In this document: positions 15,350-22,056 of the stretch, piece by piece
Layout of the letters: each line of letters starts with the position of its first letter
Numbering within the stretch: the stretch's first letter is position 1
NCBI GenBank assembly: GCA_044227705.1
Contig: JBGAWE010000061.1
Coordinates: 1 to 22,056, forward strand
Direction of reading: 5' to 3'
DNA: 22,056 bases
From: JANOQP01 sp044227705
GTDB taxonomy: Bacteria > Bacteroidota > Bacteroidia > Chitinophagales > Saprospiraceae
Notes under the pieces: generated by a model
What the model saw: only the letters and a program-made list of their open reading frames with translations
Told to the model about the DNA's origin: nothing
Databases searched by the model: none
Program-made: the position numbers and the translations under genes

Positions 15350-16411
15350 TTAGGAGAGAAAACCCCGGACCTCCCTTTCCGCCTTTCCGAGCGCGGCGAG
15401 CAGGGCCAACTGGTTCCGCGCCCTGACGAGGTTGTGCGTCGCGTACCCGGTTTTGTAGTAGACGTCGCCCGCCAAAAAGTCCGTCAGAAAGCGCAGCGAC
15501 TGCTCGAAGACAATCCAAAGCCCGCCCGCAAAGAGGTTTTCCCTTTCTATTTCGGTCAAAAAGCCGCCCGTCGACTCGATGAAACCTCGGCACATCGCCT
15601 CGACGACCGGCAAATCCACCCCCATTTTTTCAACCTCGGGGTCGTCCTCGGCGAGGGTGGGGGCGAAGGAGCGCAGCATGTCTCCAAAATCGGAGGGGAT
15701 GGTGCCGGGCATCACCGTGTCGAGGTCGATGACAGCGACGGCTTTTTTCGTGTCGAGGTCGAGGAGGACGTTGCCCGCTTTCGGGTCGTTGTGGGTCGGG
15801 CGGAGGGGAAGGTCGCCGCTTTTTCTCAATTGGGAAATGTGCTCGAACAGGTGCTTTTGGGCGAAAAGCGAGTCGATTTCGACGGCAGCCCCGGCGTTTC
15901 GACCAGCCGGGTTTTCTGCCAAGATTTTTTCAAAAACGGCCCATCGCTGCTCGGTGTCGTGGAAGCCGGGGATGGTCTCCGCCAGCCGCTCGGCGGGCAG
16001 GTCTGAAATATTTTTCAAAAAGAGGCCGACGGCATTGGCAGCTTCGAACGCGATTTGGGGCGACAGCTTCCCGGTCGGGGTGAAAGTGTTCTCTAAATAG
16101 ACAAAGGCTCGCCAAACACTGCCCACTTCGTCGGTGAACAGATGGCCCTCGGCAGTCGGGCACAAAACCGGGAACTTGAGTGAATATCTGCTTGCGGTAA
16201 GATGATTCCAGACTGTAATCAGGTTTCGCTGAACGGTCTCAGGGTCTTTGAAAACCTGGGTGTTGATCCGCTGCAAAACGAATCTAAACCGTTCGCTTTC
16301 AACGAGATAGGTGTCGTTGATATGCCCATCTCCGAGCGGTCGGACTTGCATTTCTGGGAGCGGGCGAGGCCATAATGGCAGGAACTGCTGGGCGATTTCG
16401 ACCTTATACAT
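15350..16411 (-). CDS. APH-fold kinase, similar to N-acetylhexosamine 1-kinase (NahK)
   Basis: A 353-residue small-molecule kinase of the aminoglycoside-phosphotransferase fold. Visible: a nucleotide-binding N-lobe (GDGHINDTYLVE near 27-38), the catalytic loop THNDPKAGNVLLD (H207, N208, D209), and the metal-binding VIDLDT (D229, D231). The HND plus N-rich loop and length resemble bifidobacterial NahK more than antibiotic-resistance enzymes, so phosphorylation of a sugar such as GlcNAc or GalNAc at C1 is likely but unproven. The ATG at 16409-16411 lies inside the end of truB (8-bp overlap, ATGTATAA), which points to translational coupling; the longer upstream frame reads through truB and is not real. 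Confidence 0.82.
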   Translation of the reverse strand: MYKVEIAQQFLPLWPRPLPEMQVRPLGDGHINDTYLVESERFRFVLQRINTQVFKDPETVQRNLITVWNHLTASRYSLKFPVLCPTAEGHLFTDEVGSVWRAFVYLENTFTPTGKLSPQIAFEAANAVGLFLKNISDLPAERLAETIPGFHDTEQRWAVFEKILAENPAGRNAGAAVEIDSLFAQKHLFEHISQLRKSGDLPLRPTHNDPKAGNVLLDLDTKKAVAVIDLDTVMPGTIPSDFGDMLRSFAPTLAEDDPEVEKMGVDLPVVEAMCRGFIESTGGFLTEIERENLFAGGLWIVFEQSLRFLTDFLAGDVYYKTGYATHNLVRARNQLALLAALGKAEREVRGFLS

Positions 16412-17126
16412 CAATCGGCTCTTTGAGGAGGGCCACGAGGTCGGGCACCTGCCAAGCATCCTCAACTGAAAAACCGCCCGAGCGCGTCCGCCGAAGCTCG
16501 GTAAGGTGGCCGCCCGAGCCGACGGCCTCGCCAAAATCTCGAGCGAGGGAACGGAGGTAGGTCCCCTTCCCGCAGGCGACGCGGAACTCGACATCGGGCA
16601 GCGCGACGCGGGCGATTTCAAACTCTTTGATGAAAACTGGCCGAGCCGGAAGCTCCAGCTCGCTGCCGCGCCGGGCCGATTCGTAGGCGCGCTTCCCGCC
16701 GACCTTGATGGCCGAGAAGACGGGCGGCCGCTGCATGATTTCACCCAAAAACTGGCGACGGGCGGCATCCAAGGTTTCCTCGGTCAAATGCTCGGTCGGA
16801 AAAGTCTGGTCGATCTCGGTCTCGAGGTCGAAGCTCGGCGTGGTCGCGCCGAGGCGGATGGTGCCTGTGTACTCCTTCTCCTCGGCCTGCAGTTCCTCGA
16901 TTTTTTTGGTGAAGGTGCCGTAGCACAAAACGAGCAAGCCGCTGGCCAGCGGGTCGAGCGTCCCGGCGTGGCCGACCTTTATTTTTTTGATGCCGAGCCG
17001 CCGCGAGAGGGCGTGGCGGACGCGGTTGACGACGTCGAAGCTCGTCCATTCGAGCGGCTTGTCGACGAGGAAAGAGCAGCCGGGCGGGAACGGGTTGGGC
17101 AGCGGTTGGCCGGGAAGAAGGAGCAT
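16404..17126 (-). CDS. truB: tRNA pseudouridine-55 synthase
   Basis: Converts U55 in the T-loop of tRNAs to pseudouridine. The 240-residue protein shows the family motif VGHAGTLDPLASGLL with catalytic D58, the opening FLVDKPLEWTSFDVVNRVR (19-37), KEYTGTIRLGATT, QRPPVFSAIKVGGKRAYE, and a C-terminal ACGKGTYLRSLARDFGEAVG with ELRRTRSGGF. I chose the ATG at 17126; the frame extends to a TTG at 17150 that adds eight residues. Its last 8 bp overlap the start of the NahK-like kinase gene. No ribosome-binding site is evident. Confidence 0.94.
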   Translation of the reverse strand: MLLLPGQPLPNPFPPGCSFLVDKPLEWTSFDVVNRVRHALSRRLGIKKIKVGHAGTLDPLASGLLVLCYGTFTKKIEELQAEEKEYTGTIRLGATTPSFDLETEIDQTFPTEHLTEETLDAARRQFLGEIMQRPPVFSAIKVGGKRAYESARRGSELELPARPVFIKEFEIARVALPDVEFRVACGKGTYLRSLARDFGEAVGSGGHLTELRRTRSGGFSVEDAWQVPDLVALLKEPIDV

Positions 17127-17153
17127 GAGTCGGGTTGAAATGGGCGGCAAAGC

Positions 17154-17192
17154 AACAGGCCAACCCGTTGAAAATCAGCGAGTTGGCCTGTT
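17154..17192. terminator. Long hairpin between the anti-sigma gene and truB
   Basis: AACAGGCCAAC (17154-17164) pairs perfectly with GTTGGCCTGTT (17182-17192). An inner CGTTG / CAGCG stem (17166-17170 / 17176-17180) extends it to 16 bp with one mismatch. The T-run (17191-17195) follows on the plus strand, whereas both flanking genes are on the minus strand, where it is followed only by TTGCTTTG. It probably works in both directions, better on plus. Confidence 0.6.
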
Positions 17193-17222
17193 TTTATTGA
17201 AATCGAGGTTTGGGGTCGGCGG

Positions 17223-18002
17223 TCAGTCGAGTTTTCTCAAAAGAGCGGCCGCCTCCTCTTTCTTCTCGATGACGAGCGGGTCGGAGCCGATTTTTTCGAG
17301 CCAGTTCCGGGCGTTCACCTTGTCGCCTGCGCGGAGGTGGGCGAGGGCGATGTTCCAGTGCGCCGCGCTATAGAACTCCGATTTCGAGTCGGCGGCGAAG
17401 GGGGCGAAGAGGTCGAGGGCTTCTTTCGTTTTGCCACCGGCGGCGAGGGCCTGGCCTTGCCAAAAGCGGAATCGCGGCTCGTTCTTCGAGGCGGCGAGCG
17501 CGGCGAAGGCAGCAGCGGCTTCCGGGTATTTTTGGGTTTCCAGAAGGGAAAAAGCTTCGCCCACGTCTGTCTTGACCATCGCGGTCTCGCGCTGGGCGAG
17601 GGTCGGGTATTGGTGGGTGAGGATGTTTTCGTAAGGAGAGAACTCAGTGGCGAAGAGCTTCTCCGGCGTCTCGCGCAAGAAGAGCCACCAGCCGCAGAAG
17701 GCGACCGCGATGAGCGAGGCAGCGGCGGCCCAGTACCTAATCGGGTTGAGGCGGACGACGCGGGCGGTGGCAGGGATCTTTTTTGCAGGGCCGCCGTCCA
17801 TCAGGCGGTCTTCTTCTCGGAGTAGGTTTTTGAGGCGCAGCCGCTCGGCGGCGCGGACGGCCTCTGCGGCCATTTTTTGGAATTCGACCTCGGCGGCGAA
17901 GGCCGCGTCGGTCGCCATCCGTTTTCGGACGCCTTCGGAATCGGTTGCGGGGAGTTGCCCTTGCACAAATTCCGGGATTAGGGTCAAAATCGCTTCTGCC
18001 AT
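17223..18002 (-). CDS. Membrane protein with TPR-like periplasmic part, putative anti-sigma factor
   Basis: A 259-residue protein. The cytoplasmic N-terminus (1-88) is helical and charged. One transmembrane helix follows (about 91-109, WAAAASLIAVAFCGWWLFL). The outer part has helix pairs of TPR type (about 130-255: GEAFSLLETQKYPEAAAAFAAL, WQGQALAAGGKTKEALDLF, HWNIALAHLRAGDKVNARNWLEKI). No ZAS zinc motif is present. It is encoded directly after an ECF sigma gene (71 bp gap, same strand), which is why I read it as a sigma regulator. The fold and position support this; the activity is inference. Confidence 0.72.
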   Translation of the reverse strand: MAEAILTLIPEFVQGQLPATDSEGVRKRMATDAAFAAEVEFQKMAAEAVRAAERLRLKNLLREEDRLMDGGPAKKIPATARVVRLNPIRYWAAAASLIAVAFCGWWLFLRETPEKLFATEFSPYENILTHQYPTLAQRETAMVKTDVGEAFSLLETQKYPEAAAAFAALAASKNEPRFRFWQGQALAAGGKTKEALDLFAPFAADSKSEFYSAAHWNIALAHLRAGDKVNARNWLEKIGSDPLVIEKKEEAAALLRKLD

Positions 18003-18073
18003 GACACAGATGAGTTGGTTGCCGCCTCGAACGGAAAGGCGGGGCGGCGGTGATTAGTGAATATGGTGTGCGT

Positions 18074-18667
18074 TCAGAGGCGGTCTTTGAGCATTCCGCG
18101 CAGCTTTCGGATGCAGCGGAAGCGCTGGACACGCACCACCGACTCGTCGGCGTAGCCCATCGTCTCGGCTATCTCTCGGGAGCGCATGTCGTCGTAAAAT
18201 GTGAGCGTGAGTATGCGCTGGCAAGGGTGGCCGAGGCTTGCTACGGCCTCGCGGAGCAGGCGGCTGGTCTCGTCCGTTTCTATGACATAGTGGTGAGAGA
18301 GGTCGAGTCCGTTAACGAGGCGGTCGTCGAATTCGGGCAAAAGGGCCACGCGGCCCAGTTTTTCATACCGTTTCAAAAGGATTTTGCGGCCGCTGGCGAA
18401 TGTGTAGGTCTTCACTGTGCTCGTCATCTCGACGAGGCGGCCCGAGCGGACGTTCTCGACGAGGGCGATGCAAGCCTCCTGAAAGACATCGGCCAGGTCC
18501 TCCCGGTCAAGGCTGCTCTGCCGGGCAAAGAGGGCGATGAAATCATCGCGCCAAGTCCGGTAAATGCGCCGCAGGGCCGCGTCGGGGTCGGCCTGAAGCT
18601 CGGCGAGCGTGATGCCGAGCGGGGGAGTGGCTGGGCGGAGGCTGTCCATTTTTTGATAGTTCTTCAT
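18074..18667 (-). CDS. ECF-type sigma-70 family RNA polymerase sigma factor
   Basis: A 197-residue sigma factor with only regions 2 and 4. Region 2 (about 33-100) includes EDLADVFQEACIALVENV and a basic stretch KTYTFASGRKILLKRYEK. Region 4 (about 140-190) includes CQRILTLTFYDDMRSREIAETMGYADESVVRVQRFRCIRKLR, the minus-35-binding helix-turn-helix. The ATG at 18667 gives a normal length; M7 (18649) is an alternative. It is followed by the putative anti-sigma gene and is divergent from the FG-GAP lipoprotein gene across 134 bp containing a palindrome. Targets are unknown; autoregulation and control of the divergent gene are plausible. Confidence 0.9.
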   Translation of the reverse strand: MKNYQKMDSLRPATPPLGITLAELQADPDAALRRIYRTWRDDFIALFARQSSLDREDLADVFQEACIALVENVRSGRLVEMTSTVKTYTFASGRKILLKRYEKLGRVALLPEFDDRLVNGLDLSHHYVIETDETSRLLREAVASLGHPCQRILTLTFYDDMRSREIAETMGYADESVVRVQRFRCIRKLRGMLKDRL

Positions 18668-18732
18668 TGGAAGGCGGGCGGGGCAATGTTACGCACGGCC
18701 TGAATGCCGGGGAGGGAGGGGGGAGGTAAATG

Positions 18733-18761
18733 GGTCATTTTAATCAAATTCCTAAATGACC
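18733..18761. promoter_or_regulatory. Palindrome in the sigma / FG-GAP divergent region
   Basis: GGTCATTT (18733-18740) and AAATGACC (18754-18761) are perfect inverted repeats with a 13-bp spacer, 41 bp before the ATG of the FG-GAP gene and 66 bp from the sigma start codon. TACTTTCG (18778-18785) is one mismatch from TAnnTTTG, so the palindrome would lie near the minus-33 region, as for an activator or sigma-linked site. Confidence 0.5.
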
Positions 18762-18801
18762 GCTTCCGGGGTAGGTCTACTTTCGCCCAAAATTTTCAAA
18801 A

Positions 18802-21800
18802 ATGGGCCAAGTCCAGCCATCGACCAAACGCCTCCTGTTCCCCTTTCTCGCCACCCTTTTCCTTTTTCAAAACTGCAAAAACGAGCCGAAGCCCACCGGC
18901 CCGCCCTCCGGTTCCGAGCCGACCTTGACGGCGAAAGACCCGCTCCTCAAACTCCTCACCGCCGACCAGTCGGGCCTCGACTTTCAAAACCAGATTGTCG
19001 AGAGCTTCGAGAACAACCCGACGACCAACGTCAATATCTACAACGGCGGTGGCCTCGCAATCCTCGACGCCGACAACGACGGGCGGCCCGACGTCTACTT
19101 CGTCTGCGCCAACGGACCGAACAAGCTCTTCCTCAACGACACGAAACCTGGCGCCCCAATCCACTTCCGCGACGCGACGGCGGGCAGCGGCCTCGAATCG
19201 CCCGACGGATTCGAGAGCGCGGTCACGGCGGTCGACATCAACGCCGACGGCTGGACGGATTTGTACGTCTGCGCTGCCGGTCCGGGCGACCCCGAGACCT
19301 GCCGAAACCGGCTTTTCATCAATGAAAAAAACGGGCATTTTGCTGAAAAAAGCCGCGAGTACGGCCTCGACGTGGAGACGAAATCGACCGGCGCGGCCTT
19401 CTTCGACTACGACATGGACGGCGACCTCGACCTCTACCTCGTCAACTACCCGCAGACCTTCGACTTCACCTCCCGCATCGAGGCTCGGCTCGACCCGAAG
19501 ACCAACAAGTACGTCGCCAACACCGAGCCGAAGACCCCGCTCGACAGCGACCGCCTCTATCAAAACGACGGCTCTGGCCACTTCACCGACGTGTCGAAAA
19601 AGGCGGGCATCGTCAACTTCGCCTACGGCCTCTCGGTCGCCATCAGCGATTTGAACGGCGACGGCTGGCCCGACATTTATGTGGGCAACGATTTTATCCA
19701 GCCGGATTTCCTGTACATCAACCAGCGGAACGGAACATTTAAGAACGAGCTACCTCAATTTCTTAAACACACCTCGCAGCACACGATGGGCGTGGACATC
19801 GCTGATTTCGACAACGATGGCCTCGTCGATTTTGCCGCTGCCGACATGCTCCCGCACGAGCACGCCCGGCTGAAATCCACGATGAACTCCAACTCGCAGA
19901 CCAACTACAACCAGCGCGTCGAGCACGGATATTTCGAGCCGGTCGTGCGCAACATGCTCCAGCACAACAACGGCCCCGACGGCTCCGGGCAGGTCACTTT
20001 CAGCGACCTCGGCTGCATGGCGGGCATCTACAACACCGATTGGTCGTGGTCGCCGCTGCTCATGGACCTCGACAACGACGGCCTCAAAGACATCGGCATC
20101 ACCAACGGCTACCGCCGCGAGGTGACCGACCTCGACTTCTTCAACTTCACGCTGGCCAACATCGTCAAGGCACCTATCCGCAGCCAGTTCAAGGACGTGT
20201 CGGACTTCCTCAAAATCATCCCGTCATACAAGCTGCGGAACTACTTTTTCCGCAACAAAGGCGACCTCACTTTTGAGGACGAGACGGGCAAGTGGGCGAC
20301 CGTCCCCGGTTCCTTTTCGAGCGGCGCGGCCTGGGCCGATTTCGACGGCGACGGCGACCTCGACTGGGTCGTGTCGAACCTCGACGACAAGCCGTTCCTT
20401 TATGAAAACCAGCAAAACGGGCGGCCAGGCAACCACTTTTTGGAAATCAAATGCCTCGGCGTGGGCCAAAACCCGCTCGCGATCGGCGCGACAGCGACCA
20501 TCGAGCTGCCCGACGGCGGCGAGCAACTGGCCGAGCTGAACCCGACGCGCGGCATCTTTTCCAGCTCTGAGGCCCTGATGCACTTCGGTTTGGGGAAGAA
20601 CGAGTCGGTCTCGAAACTGACCGTCCGCTGGCCGAACGGAAAAATGACCGTGATGGAAAACGTCGCGGCGAACCAGGTTCTGAAGCTGAAAATGAGCGAT
20701 GCGACCCTCAAATCAGCTCCCTTGTCGCGTTCTGCCCCCATTTTCAAAAACACGACGGCCGCCTCGGGGGTCAACTTTTTGCACCACGAAAACCCCTTCG
20801 ACGACTTCGACAAGAACTTTCTCCAGCCGTGGAAGCTCTCCGAGCTTGGCCCCGCACTCGCCTCGGCCGACGTGAACGGCGACGGGCTGGACGACTTTTT
20901 CATCGGCAACGCCTTCGACTCGCCCGCCGCGCTTTTCGTGCAGAACTCGAACGGCAGTTTCCGCCGCTCATCGCAGCCGGTTTGGGATGCCGACAAGATT
21001 TTTGAGGACGACGGCGCGCTCTTTTTCGACGCCGACGGCGACAAGGATTTCGACCTCATCGTCCTGAGATCAATGACGGCAAAGGGAACTTCGCCAAAAA
21101 GCCCGACGGCCTCCCGCCGATTCAAGCCGAGCTGATGGCCGCCGCCGCCTCGGATTTCGACGGCGACGGCGACCTCGACCTCTTCCTCGGCGGGCGATTG
21201 GGGAAGAACTACCCCGAGCCGCCGAAGTCTTTTGTTTTGAAAAACGAGGGCGGCCGGTTCGTTGATGCGACGGCGCAGGTCGCCGGGGATTTTGAAAAAT
21301 GCGGCATGGTCACCGGCCTCGCCTGGGCCAACCTCGACGGCGACGCGGCCCCCGAGCTGGTGGCCGTCGGCGAGTGGATGCCGGTCTCGGTTTTTAAACT
21401 GGTTGGCGGCAAGCTGAAAAACGTATCCCAAAATTTCGGCCTCGAAAAATCGTCCGGCATCTGGCAGAGCCTTTCCGTCGGCGACATCGACGGCGACGGC
21501 GACCTCGATTTGTTGACAGGGAATTTCGGTTTGAACACCCGCCTCCACGCCTCGGAAAGCCAGCCGATGGGCCTTTTTTACAGCGATTTTGACGGAAACG
21601 GGAGCGTCGAGCCAATCGTGGCCCTCTTCGAGCCCGACGGCGGCCGCTACCCCGCCGCCCGGCAGGACGTGATGATCAAGCAGATGCCGTCGCTCAAAAA
21701 GAAGTACCTCTACGCTCGCGACTATGCCTCGGCGACCATCGAGAAAATCTTCCCGAAGGAAAAACTCGACGCGGCCAAACAGGTCTCCGCCACGACGCTC

Positions 21801-22056
21801 GCCACCTGCTGGTGGGAAAACCAGGGCGGGAAGTTCATCCGTCACGACCTGCCGAACGCCGCGCAGGTGGCCCCCGGCCTCGCCGTCGCCATCTCGGATC
21901 TGACGGGTGACGGGAAGGCCGACCTATTTATTGGAGGGAACAAATACGGCGTCGAGGTCGAGACGGGCCGCTGCGACGCCTCCGTCGGCTGCCTTTTGGC
22001 GGGCGACGGGAAGGGCGGTTTTTCCATCGTCCCCAACTGGAAAAGCGGCATCCGCG
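18802..22056 (+). CDS. FG-GAP/VCBS-repeat lipoprotein with ASPIC/UnbV domain (frame disrupted, 3' end outside window)
   Basis: Large surface lipoprotein of the Bacteroidota VCBS/ASPIC family (usually about 1100 residues). Signal peptide 1-24 with C25 in FLFQNC-KNEP; the acidic residues after the cysteine fit a Bacteroidota surface-export signal. Many calcium-loop repeats of the form DxDxDGxxD follow, for example DADNDGRPD, DINADGWTD, DYDMDGDLD, DLNGDGWPD and DFDGDGDLD. The ASPIC/UnbV domain is at about 547-630 (GIFSSSEALMHFGLG, LTVRWPNG). The first frame is sensible to DFDLIV (about 21060) and stops at 21135. From INDGKGNF (21069) the minus-1 frame stays open to 22055 with further repeats. 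Between them the stretch usually holding VSGGNE and a DRLY segment is absent, so a deletion of 3n+1 bases is likely. The function is unknown; such proteins are thought to act in adhesion or substrate binding. Confidence 0.85.
21057..21071 (+). other. Deletion-like frame break in the FG-GAP gene
   Basis: The frame changes by minus one between the codons for DLIV and those for INDGKGNF. No homopolymer is present. Relatives normally have about 15-20 residues at this point, so more than one base appears to be missing. Confidence 0.65.

Noticed and set aside
15350..16411. Aminoglycoside resistance gene
   Set aside because: It shares only the general fold; the HNDPKAGNV loop, length and coupling to truB fit a sugar kinase such as NahK better.
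17127..17150. TTG start eight codons upstream for truB
   Set aside because: ATG at 17126 is available and the family core starts well after it; the extra residues add nothing recognisable.
20400..21845. Long minus-strand frame opposite the FG-GAP gene
   Set aside because: Its low-complexity AVAVEV-type runs are the reverse reading of the DxDxDG repeats.

Overview
This window looks like chromosomal DNA of a GC-rich member of the Bacteroidota, probably of the Saprospiria type. The phylum call rests on a type IX secretion protein (PorQ), a TonB-dependent receptor with a carboxypeptidase-regulatory-like N-terminus, an ASPIC/UnbV-type FG-GAP lipoprotein, a GH3 plus serine-hydrolase fusion, the near absence of Shine-Dalgarno sequences, and one promoter that matches the Bacteroidota TTTG / TAnnTTTG consensus exactly. 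The finer placement is inference. I see no insertion sequence, CRISPR array, tRNA or rRNA.

Layout. 1-435 (-): 5' part of glutamate racemase murI. 455-571: intrinsic terminator and an inverted heptamer repeat. 572-1306 (-): LexA/CI-like S24 repressor, divergent across a 349-bp regulatory region from 1656-3029 (+), a ParA ATPase and a small ribbon-helix-helix partner. 3113-6024 (+): NagZ-like GH3 fused to a class-C beta-lactamase-like domain, broken by a one-base frameshift. 6052-9562 (-): porQ and a TonB receptor, the latter also frameshifted. 9690-11327 (+): SPFH/band-7 protein and a lipoprotein, separated by an attenuator-like set of hairpins. 11453-15344 (+): MerR regulator with a degenerate B12 domain, GAF-PP2C phosphatase, and glutamine-dependent NAD synthetase. 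15350-17126 (-): NahK-like sugar kinase overlapping truB. 17223-18667 (-): ECF sigma factor and a membrane TPR protein (putative anti-sigma). 18802-22056 (+): large FG-GAP/ASPIC lipoprotein, with an internal deletion-like frameshift and running off the end.

How the genes may work together. murI and the GH3-hydrolase both concern peptidoglycan. The S24 repressor and the ParA/RHH pair form a divergent module that resembles a plasmid or phage control-and-partition unit set in housekeeping surroundings. The sigma/anti-sigma pair faces the FG-GAP lipoprotein across a short region with a palindrome, which suggests regulation of surface proteins.

Two things stand out beyond ordinary annotation. Four intergenic spots (526-571, 1353-1397, 1580-1654, 11425-11452) carry tandem repeats with a strict 7-bp period; each has a different heptamer, three are arranged as inverted arms, and two end at or within 2 bp of a start codon. 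In addition, three large genes each carry a frame disruption of the same sign. Two are explained by one missing base in a 6-nt A/T run; the third needs a larger deletion.
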